A stretch of DNA of 52,656 nt from Bacillota bacterium (GTDB lineage: Bacteria; Bacillota_A; Clostridia; Lachnospirales; Lachnospiraceae), in the NCBI GenBank assembly GCA_023443925.1, contig JAEZSL010000247.1, forward strand, positions 1 through 52,656. Direction: 5' to 3'. The notes under the pieces were generated by a model. That model saw nothing but the letters and a program-made list of their open reading frames with translations. It made no database searches and was not told where the DNA came from. Position numbers and translations under genes: made by a program. Shown here in pieces: positions 17,393-25,812 of this stretch. Within the stretch, counting starts at the first letter, position 1. Every line of letters begins with the position of its first letter.

Positions 17393-17534
17393 CCTGTAAA
17401 ATAAACTAAGTTAAAATAAAACTCACACTAACTCCCATGCCTTCCTGGAATAAATCGTGAAGAATAGCCTCTCTTACTATTCTTCTAATGACTCGCATGT
17501 ATTTCGCGAGACAATTCACACTATATTTTACAGG
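17393..17534. repeat. Long nested palindrome in the nitroreductase-ferritin spacer
   Basis: Three nested perfect inverted repeats share one centre. The outer is 17393-17403 (CCTGTAAAATA) with 17524-17534. The middle is CATGC 17436-17440 with GCATG 17495-17499. The inner is 17459-17467 (GAAGAATAG) with 17477-17485. A further small hairpin, CTCGC/GCGAG, lies at 17492-17510. The layout suits a small non-autonomous mobile element or a folded leader RNA. No open reading frame covers it. The rest of 16836-17392 is AT-rich DNA with no gene visible. Confidence 0.5.
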
Positions 17535-17541
17535 AAATTAC

Positions 17542-17570
17542 TTACAATTTTAAGTAATTTATGGTATAAT
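17542..17570 (+). promoter_or_regulatory. Candidate promoter of the encapsulin operon
   Basis: TTACAA (17542-17547) and TATAAT (17565-17570) have the ideal 17-base spacing and point to the ferritin gene at 17713. This gives a leader of about 135 bases. The AT-rich leader has TTATATATAATAATA-like sequence near 17661, which could hold a PerR/Fur-type site but is too simple to call. Confidence 0.5.
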
Positions 17571-17712
17571 GACATATAATTTACACATATTGGAATAATA
17601 TAAATAGCATCGCAAAATTTTACTATTATTTTCAAAATAGATATTGCATTATACAAATATTTTATATATAATAATATCAGTAACTATTACTATTTTTAAG
17701 GAGGTAAATAAG

Positions 17713-18081
17713 ATGCCAGCATTTGCAAACCCATTTCAGGGTAATGTAGAAAGGAAAATGACAAAACAGGAGCTGATTCAGGCTATCCGCCTGGATATAG
17801 CGGGAGAATTAGAAGCAATTTATGTTTATGATGCCCATGTACAGGCAACGGATGAGGAAATTGCCAAAAAAGTAATTGCTGATATCAGAGATGAGGAAAA
17901 AGCACATGTGGGAGAATTAATGACATTGCTTCGTATCCTGGATCCGAAGGAAGCTGAACTGTTTTTTTCCGGTGAAGCAGAAGTCAAGGAAATGTTGGAG
18001 GATCTGGGTATAACAGAACCAGCTCCCGGACAGGCTGAGAATGAGAACAGTTTAAACACCGTTGGCAGTTTATTAAAGTAA
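17713..18081 (+). CDS. Encapsulated ferritin-like cargo protein (EncFtn type)
   Basis: A 122-residue ferritin-like protein. Residues 17-98 form two long antiparallel helices with E32, E62 and H65 in GELEAIYVYDAH and DEEKAHVGEL. These positions coincide with the ferroxidase ligands of Rhodospirillum encapsulated ferritin. The tail is a flexible acidic linker ending SLNTVGSLLK (113-122), which matches the encapsulin cargo-loading peptide (consensus around LTVGSL). A strong AAGGAGG sits ahead of the ATG at 17713; a longer frame from 17644 has no ribosome site. The shell gene starts 25 bases downstream. It should oxidise ferrous iron inside the encapsulin shell. Confidence 0.9.
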   Translation: MPAFANPFQGNVERKMTKQELIQAIRLDIAGELEAIYVYDAHVQATDEEIAKKVIADIRDEEKAHVGELMTLLRILDPKEAELFFSGEAEVKEMLEDLGITEPAPGQAENENSLNTVGSLLK

Positions 18082-18106
18082 TTATTTATTTAAGGAGGGT
18101 ACGTAT

Positions 18107-18922
18107 ATGAGTTATTTATCAAGAGAAAATTCTAATTTACCTGACGAATTATGGAACCAAATTGACCAGACCGTTATTAATACCGCCCGCAGTGTATTAG
18201 TATCCAGAAGATTTTTACATATCTTCGGTCCTCTGGGTATTGGTACGGAAAGCATCCAGGTAGACGATGCGGATACTTTAGACGAAGTTTCCGAGGAAGG
18301 TTTCATTACAACCAAAGGAAGAAAATATATGGAGCTTCCTACCATATATGATGACTTTACAGTGTTGGCAAAGGATTTGGAAAACAGCCGGAAATTTGGC
18401 TATCCCGTGGATCTTTCCAAAGCGTCTTTTTCCGCAGAGAGCTGTTCCAGAAAAGAAGACCGTTTTATATTCTTTGGTAATCCGGCCAGCGGATATGAAG
18501 GTTTAATGACTGCATCCGGTATCAATAAAATAAAACGCTCTGACTGGACATCAGGTGAGAATGCTTTTTCCGATCTGGTGAGAGGCCTTGAGATATTTTC
18601 AGAAAAAGGAATCTATGGTACTTACGCATTGGCACTGAGCCCGGACCTTTACATGCAGCTTCAGAGAATACAGCCCGGCACCGGTTTGCTGGAAATTGAT
18701 CGCATTAATAAATTATTAAACGGCAACGTTTTTTCTGCTACCGTACTTGGAACCGGCAAAGCCGTTCTTGTATGTCCGGAAGCCAGAAATATGGATCTGG
18801 TTATTGGCCAGGATTTATCTACCGCCTATCTGGAGCAAAAAGATCTGAATCACAGCTTCCGTATTTTAGAAACCGTTTTGCTGCGTATTAAACGCAGGCA
18901 GGCCATTACTGTTTTTGAATAG
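18107..18922 (+). CDS. Family 1 encapsulin nanocompartment shell protein
   Basis: A 271-residue HK97-fold shell protein of the linocin/CFP29 encapsulin family. The N-terminal helix (LPDELWNQIDQTVINTARSV) is where cargo peptides dock in solved shells. Further family marks are GRKYMELPTIYDDFTVLAKD, the central FGNPASGYEGLMTASG segment and the C-terminal SFRILETVLLRIKRRQAITVFE-like strand. AAGGAGGG precedes the ATG. Shells of this size form T=1 (60 subunits) or larger cages; which one cannot be read from the sequence. It is co-transcribed with its ferritin cargo, giving an iron-storing and peroxide-limiting compartment in the cytoplasm. Confidence 0.95.
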   Translation: MSYLSRENSNLPDELWNQIDQTVINTARSVLVSRRFLHIFGPLGIGTESIQVDDADTLDEVSEEGFITTKGRKYMELPTIYDDFTVLAKDLENSRKFGYPVDLSKASFSAESCSRKEDRFIFFGNPASGYEGLMTASGINKIKRSDWTSGENAFSDLVRGLEIFSEKGIYGTYALALSPDLYMQLQRIQPGTGLLEIDRINKLLNGNVFSATVLGTGKAVLVCPEARNMDLVIGQDLSTAYLEQKDLNHSFRILETVLLRIKRRQAITVFE

Positions 18923-19024
18923 GCAGCTATGATATAACATAATGAAGTGGTATAAGATTAAAAATTTATTCATAAGTTAAAATAAAGAATCAGAAAATTA
19001 TCTAATTTAAAGGAGATAAATAAA

Positions 19025-19399
19025 ATGGCAGATGCAAAATTCTTTCGTTGCAAACATTGTGGAAATATTGCAGCATTAATCAACAACGGTGGCGGAACTC
19101 TTTCCTGCTGCGGCGATGAAATGACCGAATTGGTTGCAAATACATCCGACGGAGCAAAAGAAAAACATGTTCCGGATATTAAAAAAGAAGACGGTAAAAT
19201 TAAAGTTGCTGTCGGTTCCGTACTCCACCCCTCTCTACCGGAACACTACATTCAGTGGATTGCCCTTGCTACAGAAGATAAAATTCAATTAACCTATCTG
19301 GAACCGGGACAGGAACCAAAAGCCGAATTCGATGAAACAGAATCCGGCACCGTTTATGAATACTGTAATTTACATGGACTTTGGAAGGCAGAAGTTTAA
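19025..19399 (+). CDS. dfx: Desulfoferrodoxin (superoxide reductase, 2Fe-SOR)
   Basis: A 124-residue two-domain superoxide reductase. Centre I has the four cysteines C9, C12, C28 and C29 (CKHC...CC) of the rubredoxin-like domain. Centre II has H48, H68, H74, C114 and H117, with the catalytic EKH motif at 46-48 and the C-terminal CNLHGLW. All ligands are intact. It reduces superoxide to hydrogen peroxide without releasing oxygen, as anaerobes need. An AAGGAG site precedes the ATG. It follows the encapsulin gene by 102 bases; cooperation is plausible because the peroxide produced is a ferritin oxidant. Confidence 0.96.
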   Translation: MADAKFFRCKHCGNIAALINNGGGTLSCCGDEMTELVANTSDGAKEKHVPDIKKEDGKIKVAVGSVLHPSLPEHYIQWIALATEDKIQLTYLEPGQEPKAEFDETESGTVYEYCNLHGLWKAEV

Positions 19400-19426
19400 C
19401 ATCTGATAACATAAATAAATAGATTT

Positions 19427-19452
19427 GGCAGGGTTGTTTAAACCAAACTGCC
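19427..19452 (+). terminator. Possible terminator after desulfoferrodoxin
   Basis: GGCAG (19427-19431) pairs with CTGCC (19448-19452) around an inner GGTT/AACC stem. The sequence after it is only moderately T-rich (TTAATTATAAAAGTTTTTATT). A weak or intrinsic-attenuating stop is possible. Confidence 0.35.
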
Positions 19453-19597
19453 AGTCCTGGTTAATTATAAAAGTTTTTATTTACAGGGCTGCAGTTTTAA
19501 ACACCTCTGCTTTTTTTATAACTGCTGGTGAAAGCCTATCACAAGATCCGTGCAGGGACATATAATATAACAGTATGAGTAAACGGAAGGAATCTCT

Positions 19598-20542
19598 ATG
19601 CTTTCACGCAGTGACTTTGTCAGCCAGTCATTAGAATTACACTTATTTTTTGCCAGGATTATGAAGGAACATTCTTTTTTCCTGGAAATAGGTTTTACAC
19701 CAAAAGATATGGATTATACGAAACAAGCAGACGAATTTCGAAACGAGTTCGATAATCTTTTATATGATGTAGTTTTACTCTCAAACGGTGTCGTAAGCCC
19801 TGATGTACTACAATCGGGAGAAGTAATTACCGAATATACCCTCAATGCGGAGATGGCATCTGCGTATTATACCGGAATTAATATACCGGTAGAGATTACA
19901 CAAAAGGAGGCTGATCTGTCCGATTGTTATATGTTCCAGGGCGACCAGTCACTAGACGAAAGCGTTTATTGTATTAATCAAAGAGCCATTGATTTAATTT
20001 CCGCATTAATCCAGTTTAAAACTTCAATATTATCCAATGTCCTGTCCTGTAAAATGTTCACGGTAAATTATCCTTTATTGATCGACCATATTCTCCGGGA
20101 AGCCAAGCTTTATCTGCTGATGGTACGAAGGCTTCAAAACGGTGAAGCCGCAGTTACCAGACAGGAAGCTATTGAACAGGAAATATTCTGGAACAGGATC
20201 ATGGCTGAACATGCAAAATTTATCCGGGGATTGCTTGATCCCACAGAGAATGATTTGTTTCTTGCCGCTAATAACTTTGGTAATGAGTTTGACCAGCTGA
20301 CTGAGGAAGCGAAAGCTGCTATGGATTTGACACTACCGGAAAGTAAAGTTACCGAAGACAGCCTGGAAGCAACAAAAGAAATCCGGGATTTCAAGGCACA
20401 AGGCACCCAGGGTATATTGGAGTGTAAAGTAAAGTCCATTATTATCCCGCTGTTAGGTGACCACACTCTGCGGGAAGCCAATCACTATTTACGGCTTTTG
20501 CGGTCCTTTACCAAATCAAGCATGGATTGCCATTGTAAATAA
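19598..20542 (+). CDS. DUF2935 protein with two tandem four-helix domains
   Basis: A 314-residue soluble protein made of two homologous halves. Half one has RIMKEHSFFLEIGF (E24-H25) and later IDHILREAKLYLLMVRRL. Half two repeats these as RIMAEHAKFIRGLLD and GDHTLREANHYLRLLRSF. The paired E-H and D-H/E motifs in long helices look like metal ligands of a ferritin-like bundle; this is an inference, since the family has no assigned reaction. GGAAGG precedes the ATG. It follows desulfoferrodoxin on the same strand (198 bases), so a role in iron or oxygen handling would fit. A strong hairpin follows at 20552. Confidence 0.85.
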   Translation: MLSRSDFVSQSLELHLFFARIMKEHSFFLEIGFTPKDMDYTKQADEFRNEFDNLLYDVVLLSNGVVSPDVLQSGEVITEYTLNAEMASAYYTGINIPVEITQKEADLSDCYMFQGDQSLDESVYCINQRAIDLISALIQFKTSILSNVLSCKMFTVNYPLLIDHILREAKLYLLMVRRLQNGEAAVTRQEAIEQEIFWNRIMAEHAKFIRGLLDPTENDLFLAANNFGNEFDQLTEEAKAAMDLTLPESKVTEDSLEATKEIRDFKAQGTQGILECKVKSIIIPLLGDHTLREANHYLRLLRSFTKSSMDCHCK

Positions 20543-20551
20543 TTAAAATTC

Positions 20552-20590
20552 AAAAGGATTGGCTGTTAAGAAACACCCAATCCTTTCATT
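20552..20590. terminator. Bidirectional terminator between convergent genes
   Basis: A stem AAAAGGATTGG/CCAATCCTTT (20552-20562 with 20577-20586) extends further by TGTT/AACA. It lies 9 bases beyond the DUF2935 stop. Downstream bases are T-rich in both directions, so it could also serve the Cthe_2159-like gene approaching from the right. The 20591-20739 stretch holds nothing else. Confidence 0.7.
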
Positions 20591-20739
20591 ATGCTTTCCC
20601 GTCCCGTTTTCGTTTCTCATATTACATATCTTTTAATGTTCTGCCAATATGATGATGCTATTTTGCTGTTGGAGTACTGAGTCTTATGACTGGAGAGCAA
20701 TATTATTCTCCTTATTATTCATATAGTTTCCGTAATGTT

Positions 20740-22617
20740 TTATTCACTGATTTCCATATTGTTTTCCTCACTGTTTTCCGTATTATTTTCCTTACTGTTT
20801 TCCGAATTTCTGTCCGGAGCCGGCTGCTTTCTCTGGTTTCCCAGGCCCCCCGGGCCTCCCCCCGGGCCTCCTCCAGGGCCGCCCATCCCCTGTTGTGCAT
20901 TACTGGTCACAACGGAAGTGAGGGTGATTTGAGCCGTCTGTTCTCCACTGGTTAATGTATAAGTTTTATCCTTTTCAAGATCGGGTGTACTAATAACTAC
21001 GGACTGATATTCCTTATCCGGCGCAAAGGACGCAATTACATTTCCGGCATCATCTGTCAGCTTAACTTCAGTTCCTGCTTTGCTGACCGCTGTCATATTA
21101 TATAAAAGAGAGTACTGGGTGGAAGTATCCGAAAATCCCTGACTCATGCCGGTACTTCCGGCGGCAATTACCGTTCCGCCGGTTATTTCTGCCGTTCCGT
21201 TATAATCAAGGGCACCATTACCGCTGTTTGTGGGACCGCTTACATATATACTGCCGCCGGATATGAACAGATTTCCGTTTGAATCAATTCCGTCACCGGA
21301 TGCGTTAATATGAATGCTACCTCCCTGGATCATTATATAACAGTTGGCTTCTGCTTCGAATTCACCGCCGCCAAAGCCTCCGCTGAAATTACCTCCGCCA
21401 AAGCCTCCGCTGCGGTTACCGCCATCCATTCTGCCCGTTCTTGCTGAATCTGCCGTATCAGAGGTGTCGGCTGGGATTGCTGCACTGCCGGTTTCATCCA
21501 CGTTTCCTGACGGAGCACTTTTTTCAATAGCAGCTTCATCCCTTGTCATTCCATCCGGTGCCTGGCCCGGATCTGGTCTTGAGAAAGCCTCACCGCTACC
21601 ATCAGTAGATTCCATAGAATCCGGACTGCTGCCTTCGCTTAAATTGCCGGAATCAGCGGTATCACTGCTGCCGCTTGCGGAATTAAGTCCATCATCTTCT
21701 GCTGTTACATCGATGTCACCGTCATCAATCCGGATTACAGTTCCTTCAATTCCTTCCTGACTCTTTACCACCGTAATTTTACCGCCGGCAATATATACAT
21801 ATCCTTTAGTGGTATCCTCATCATTCTTAGACTGGATTCCATTACCGGTATCAGCACTTAATGTCAGCGTTCCGTCTTTGATTTTTACACAGTCTTTGCC
21901 GTTTAAGGCATCTTTTACAGCCGTGACATTGATGATGCCTCCCGTTATAACCAAGTCGTCCTTGGATAAGATGCCGTGTTTATAATTACCGTTAACCGTT
22001 AAGTTACCACTTCCGTTAATGGTTAAATCAGCCTTACTGAATATAGTACCGTCCACGTTTGTATCATCGCTTTGTATATATTCTGTACTGTCCGTTAAGG
22101 TATTCTGTGTACCCTCTTTCAAAGTTATAAATACTTTATCTGCATTTTTAATATAAACAGGAGCATTCTCCTTATTGGTAATGGCTGCACCCGCCAGTAT
22201 TATGTGTATCTTATCGCTGTCTCCCGCATCCACAAGAATCTGTCCGTCATCCAAGGTTCCGCTTATTACGTATGTTCCTTCGGTGCTGATTGTCACAACA
22301 CCGTCCTTAAAGACTGCTCCGCTGCCGGTGACCTGTGCACTGTCTTTATTTAAGGTTATCGTGACTGCCGTACTTTCCTCATATCCCACTTCCAGGTCCT
22401 TCGCCGTAAATTCTGTATCTACTTCCACTTGGGAGGAAGAGGTATTTACGGCTTCAATACCAGTGTCTGTAACCTCTGTATCCGTTTCCGCCTGGCTTGT
22501 CTGCCTTGTCTGGCTTGTCTGACTTGCCCCACATCCGGTAAATAACAACGCAGTTAAGAGCAGCAGCGTTATATGATATCTTATCTTTTTTGATGGTTTT
22601 ATTTTTTTGGGGTTCAT
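20740..22617 (-). CDS. Cthe_2159-like carbohydrate-binding lipoprotein
   Basis: A 625-residue lipoprotein. The signal peptide ends in a lipobox (LLFTGC, C near residue 29). Beyond a threonine/serine linker (about 30-75) is a long parallel beta-helix of the Cthe_2159 type, with repeated turns such as GTYVISGTLDDGQILV, ADLTINGSGNLTV and DGIDSNGNLFISGG. It is interrupted by an acidic, low-complexity insert (about 310-420) that includes glycine-rich FGGGNFSGGF repeats. The tail is GPGGGPGGGPGG followed by degenerate asparagine/glutamate repeats. Cthe_2159 binds acidic polysaccharide. The gene is the last of VTC-DUF4956-lipoprotein, 22 bases after DUF4956. Confidence 0.85.
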   Translation of the reverse strand: MNPKKIKPSKKIRYHITLLLLTALLFTGCGASQTSQTRQTSQAETDTEVTDTGIEAVNTSSSQVEVDTEFTAKDLEVGYEESTAVTITLNKDSAQVTGSGAVFKDGVVTISTEGTYVISGTLDDGQILVDAGDSDKIHIILAGAAITNKENAPVYIKNADKVFITLKEGTQNTLTDSTEYIQSDDTNVDGTIFSKADLTINGSGNLTVNGNYKHGILSKDDLVITGGIINVTAVKDALNGKDCVKIKDGTLTLSADTGNGIQSKNDEDTTKGYVYIAGGKITVVKSQEGIEGTVIRIDDGDIDVTAEDDGLNSASGSSDTADSGNLSEGSSPDSMESTDGSGEAFSRPDPGQAPDGMTRDEAAIEKSAPSGNVDETGSAAIPADTSDTADSARTGRMDGGNRSGGFGGGNFSGGFGGGEFEAEANCYIMIQGGSIHINASGDGIDSNGNLFISGGSIYVSGPTNSGNGALDYNGTAEITGGTVIAAGSTGMSQGFSDTSTQYSLLYNMTAVSKAGTEVKLTDDAGNVIASFAPDKEYQSVVISTPDLEKDKTYTLTSGEQTAQITLTSVVTSNAQQGMGGPGGGPGGGPGGLGNQRKQPAPDRNSENSKENNTENSEENNMEISE

Positions 22618-22639
22618 TGTTTATCCCATTTCCTTTCTG

Positions 22640-23305
22640 TTACAATTCATCGCTGCCGTATGAGATTCTTCCGCAGGCTATTTCCAGGTTACCGTTTCTG
22701 CAGCGGAGTTCGTCAAGAAAAGCTTTCTCCTCCGCCGGATTTTTTAGGATTACTCTGTAATTTAATTTATACAGGCTGCCCATGTTGGCAGTTCTCACCT
22801 GTATCAGTTCACTTTTTCTGGTATATTTTAAGAACAGATCCTCGAAAACCCCTGCATAATTTAAGCCTTCCGGAATGGTAATTCGAAGTTCTTTTTCTTT
22901 TCGCTTCACCTCACCGAAGCCGGTCACCTGGTACAGAACACTTATCCCGCCCAGAATAATGACAAATGCCACTGCTGCTGCCAGATAACCGGTTCCGGTT
23001 GCCAGACCTACTGCCATAGCCATAAAGATACTGTTTATTTCCCGGGCATTTCCCGGTATGGAACGGAACCTTACCAGACTGAAAGCACCCATTACGGCAA
23101 TTCCGGTTCCAAGGTTTCCGTTGACCAGCATAATAACCATCTGAACAATAGCCGGCAATAAAGCAATGGTCATAACAAATCCTTTGCTGCTGCTGTTATA
23201 AAGGCTGTGTATCCAGGCCATCACTGTTCCTAGCAGAATAGAGCTGAACATACAGATTAAAAATGATCCCATTGTAAATGTATCTGTTAATACTGAATTA
23301 AGCAT
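22640..23305 (-). CDS. DUF4956 membrane protein
   Basis: A 221-residue protein with three to four membrane helices in residues 10-130 (LICMFSSILLGTVMAWI, AVGLATGTGYLAAAVAFVIILGG). A soluble C-terminal domain (about 135-221) resembles a ferredoxin-like fold. The conserved core GNLGTGIAVMGAFSLVRFRS is the family hallmark. DUF4956 genes habitually accompany VTC-domain polyphosphate polymerase genes, and here the start overlaps the VTC stop by 8 bases (coupled translation). A role in assembling or exporting a polymer made by the VTC protein is inferred from this pairing; the molecular activity is unknown. Confidence 0.88.
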   Translation of the reverse strand: MLNSVLTDTFTMGSFLICMFSSILLGTVMAWIHSLYNSSSKGFVMTIALLPAIVQMVIMLVNGNLGTGIAVMGAFSLVRFRSIPGNAREINSIFMAMAVGLATGTGYLAAAVAFVIILGGISVLYQVTGFGEVKRKEKELRITIPEGLNYAGVFEDLFLKYTRKSELIQVRTANMGSLYKLNYRVILKNPAEEKAFLDELRCRNGNLEIACGRISYGSDEL

Positions 23306-24032
23306 ATAATAATTCTTCCTTTCTTACTTTGTTATTCTGATCCGTCAAGGCCTCCTGATAACCTCTTCCATATTTGGAAAAGGAGACCGGATAGATTTCC
23401 AGCTCACCTAACAAATGGGACAGCCAGACCGGCATTGCACCTGGTATTTTTATTTCCATAAGCTGTCCGCCTTCTTCTAATAGCGGGCTGCCCCAGATAC
23501 CATGTTCCAGCCAGAGGTCTTCCTTCCGCCACAGAATATTGCTGTCAAAGGTAATTCTTAAATTACTGTCTTCCAAACCGTACATCGCAATCCGGTTATA
23601 GGAAATATACATGGCAGGTCTGATATCCTGATAGAAATTTAAAAACCAGTCAATCTCCTTCTTTATCTGGCCCGAATCTACCGCCGGTTTTGCATTATAT
23701 AAATACAGCTCTGCAGAGGTTATATCTGATGTAATTCTTCTTTTGTAAACAATTCCTTTATATTTCTTTTTTAATTCAATAAAGACCGAATCTCCTTCTC
23801 TGGGGACACCATAACTTCTAAGACGCAGCTTTTCTTTATAGAGCGGCTTTTCCAGAGATGCCTGTATCAGCCGGTAATCCGGTGTATCAAAATAAATATT
23901 GCAAATGGTTGTTAGCCCGTAATCATCTTCCTGCATATAATCCTGTAAGCGATACCTGAGTAATTCATATTTCTCCGGCTGCAGCAGGTATTTTTTTTCG
24001 TATCGTTTAAAGGTATCCTGATATTGGTTCAT
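23298..24032 (-). CDS. VTC-domain polyphosphate polymerase-like protein
   Basis: A 244-residue soluble protein of the VTC/CYTH-like tunnel fold. Characteristic segments are RYEKKYLLQPEKYELLRYRL at the N-terminus, NIYFDTPDYRLI, the basic KEKLRLRSYG and FIELKKKYKGIVYKRR, and the late MEIKIPG. In yeast Vtc4 these basic residues hold the phosphate chain and ATP. The ATG at 24032 is chosen because AGGAG lies 8 bases before it; a GTG at 24041 would overlap that site. The CotH kinase gene that often joins this cluster is absent. Polyphosphate synthesis is a family-level inference. Confidence 0.88.
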   Translation of the reverse strand: MNQYQDTFKRYEKKYLLQPEKYELLRYRLQDYMQEDDYGLTTICNIYFDTPDYRLIQASLEKPLYKEKLRLRSYGVPREGDSVFIELKKKYKGIVYKRRITSDITSAELYLYNAKPAVDSGQIKKEIDWFLNFYQDIRPAMYISYNRIAMYGLEDSNLRITFDSNILWRKEDLWLEHGIWGSPLLEEGGQLMEIKIPGAMPVWLSHLLGELEIYPVSFSKYGRGYQEALTDQNNKVRKEELLYA

Positions 24033-24070
24033 CGAAATCACTCCTGTCTGATTTTTGTCTTGAAGTAATT

Positions 24071-24112
24071 GTATAATACAAACTTAAAATGAACCTTAAA
24101 TGTAAATTTAAC
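24071..24112 (-). promoter_or_regulatory. Candidate response-regulator-dependent promoter of the VTC operon
   Basis: On the minus strand two TTTAAG-type half-sites lie in direct repeat (TTTAAG at 24099-24094 and at 24087-24082), with TTTAC-like sequence before them. A TATTAT -10 element (about 24078-24073) follows at activator spacing, and there is no -35 consensus. OmpR-family regulators bind such direct repeats, and the kinase/regulator pair upstream is the obvious candidate. This is an inference from spacing. Confidence 0.4.
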
Positions 24113-24254
24113 GTAAAATTTTATTATTGAATTCATTACTGATATTTTTATTAGCATACACAGCATGGTAAGAGACCGTTTCAAACACAATTGAATCATA
24201 TAAAATATTATTATCTAGAATAAATTACTTAACAATAACCAGAAAAGGCAAGAC

Positions 24255-24306
24255 AGAACAAAGACCCGGAGTTTATGTAATCTCCGGGTCTTCATTCTGT
24301 TTTTTC
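24255..24306. terminator. Strong terminator between the VTC operon and the two-component genes
   Basis: A perfect 9-bp GC-rich stem GACCCGGAG/CTCCGGGTC (24263-24271 with 24282-24290) is flanked by further complementary bases (CAGAACAA/TTCATTCTG). T-runs occur on both sides (TTTTTT at 24300-24306 on the plus strand; CTTTGTTCTG on the minus strand). On the minus strand it would end the kinase transcript beyond the transposase remnant. Confidence 0.75.
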
Positions 24307-24381
24307 TTATACTAATTTCTTTTTCTTTTGAATAATACAAAAAGCACGACGAGTTTCAACGAAGGTTATGCTTCTCACTAA

Positions 24382-24588
24382 TTGATAAAATTAAATTCAT
24401 CAATATTTCATAAACCCCCATCAAAAAAAGATCAATTAATGCAGCTCAAGCATGAAGTTGATTATCTGAAACAGGAAGTTGCGTTTCTAAACAAATTTTC
24501 TCGATCAGAACTATTAAGAAGCAGGTGCATTGCTTATGAACTTTTTTATACTTTTCTAATATGCTCATCCAAAAACTTTGAATTATAG
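24382..24588 (+). pseudogene. Probable IS3-type OrfA transposase remnant
   Basis: The frame has QLMQLKHEVDYLKQEVAFLNKF, with heptad leucines, resembling the C-terminal leucine zipper of IS3-family OrfA proteins. The helix-turn-helix that should precede it is missing, and there is no OrfB. The only start codon is TTG without a ribosome site, so it is probably not expressed. It overlaps the end of the kinase gene by 6 bases. Terminal inverted repeats are not seen. The similarity is short and the call is tentative. Confidence 0.4.
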
Positions 24589-25812
24589 CACGACAGTGAA
24601 ACATATGGATTTACCGTCCTCACTTTTAACCATAATTTTACCATGATGGGCTTCCACAATGGATTTTGCTATGGATAAGCCAATGCCGTAACCGCCCGTT
24701 TCTCTGGATCTGGAGGAATCTACCCGGTAAAAACGGTCAAATAAATGATTCAGATCTTCAATTACCAGATCCTCCGTAGTATTATAGACCTCCAGCTTAA
24801 TGCCTTTCTTAGCGGCTTCCAGCGTAATTCGGATAATACCGTTTTTGCCGGAATATTTCACCGCATTGTCTGTCAAAGTGGAGATAAGCTGATGTATGCT
24901 GTTTTCATCTCCGTGCAGAATCAAGCCCGGCGTTATATGAAATAATAATTTCTTACCCTGGGTTTCTGCCAGAGCCTCAAAAGATCCGGCTATCTCTGTT
25001 ACAGCTTTACTAAGATCAAAGTCCTGAAACATCAGCTGTATCGTATCTTCCTCCATTTTAGCCAGCATGAGCAGATTCTTTACCAGCTTGTCTAGTCTTC
25101 CGGTCTGATTCCGGATACTGGTAATCCATTCGTTATCTCCTCCGGTCAGTTCAAGTACATCTGCATTGGCAGATATAATGGCTAAGGGTGTCTTAATTTC
25201 ATGACCTGCGTCCGTAATAAACTGTTTCTGCTTTTCCATACTGAGGATAATTGGTTTAATTGCCTTTCTGGAGAATACGGATACCAGCAGGAACACCAAA
25301 AGAAGGGTTCCGGCTGCCACCGCACAGGATATGAGCAGCACTAAGTAAACGGTCTGAAGCTGGCTTCTGCAGTCAACAAAGATAAGCATGTAACCGTAAT
25401 GCTGTTTCAATACAGCATATTTATAAATGCCATTATAACCGCTGTTTTTTCCGGTACTTAATACTTTCTCCGTATAGGCTGCTGCATTCCCGGAGGATAC
25501 GGCTGCAATATGACTTGTATCAATTTCGCTGATACTGCCGTCCGCCTTTGTTCTTACGGTAAAATATCTTGTTTCAAAGGGAGTTTCTTCATTCATCTGA
25601 AACCCGAAATCTGGCTTTTTCTTGGGGGGTTTACCACCATCAAATTTAGGGAATTTTCCCTGGTTCTCGGACAAAATCCGGATTGTCCCGCTTACCCGGT
25701 GATCCATCTGGTAAAAATTAATGATATTTATGGTGCTTACCAGCAGCAGCATTACCATAGTTAAGGATAGCATCGTAATCATAACGAATTTCCGCTGTAA
25801 TTTTTTAATCAT
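24583..25812 (-). CDS. Sensor histidine kinase of the VTC-cluster two-component system
   Basis: A 409-residue membrane kinase. Two membrane helices (about 13-34 and 157-182) flank an extracytoplasmic sensor of about 120 residues that carries a proline/lysine patch (GGKPPKKKPDF). The HisKA box is ITDAGHEIKTPLAII. The catalytic domain shows TLTDNAVKYSG, DRFYRVDSSRSRETGGYGIGLSIAK and the closing DGKSICFTVVL. Its start overlaps the regulator stop by 4 bases. A ligand cannot be read from the sequence. The pair lies upstream of, and in the same orientation as, the VTC operon, which makes envelope sensing likely. Confidence 0.92.
   Translation of the reverse strand: MIKKLQRKFVMITMLSLTMVMLLLVSTINIINFYQMDHRVSGTIRILSENQGKFPKFDGGKPPKKKPDFGFQMNEETPFETRYFTVRTKADGSISEIDTSHIAAVSSGNAAAYTEKVLSTGKNSGYNGIYKYAVLKQHYGYMLIFVDCRSQLQTVYLVLLISCAVAAGTLLLVFLLVSVFSRKAIKPIILSMEKQKQFITDAGHEIKTPLAIISANADVLELTGGDNEWITSIRNQTGRLDKLVKNLLMLAKMEEDTIQLMFQDFDLSKAVTEIAGSFEALAETQGKKLLFHITPGLILHGDENSIHQLISTLTDNAVKYSGKNGIIRITLEAAKKGIKLEVYNTTEDLVIEDLNHLFDRFYRVDSSRSRETGGYGIGLSIAKSIVEAHHGKIMVKSEDGKSICFTVVL

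Noticed and set aside
21344..21760. Proline-rich frame opposite the Cthe_2159-like gene
   Set aside because: It mirrors the low-complexity glycine/serine insert of the real gene on the other strand.
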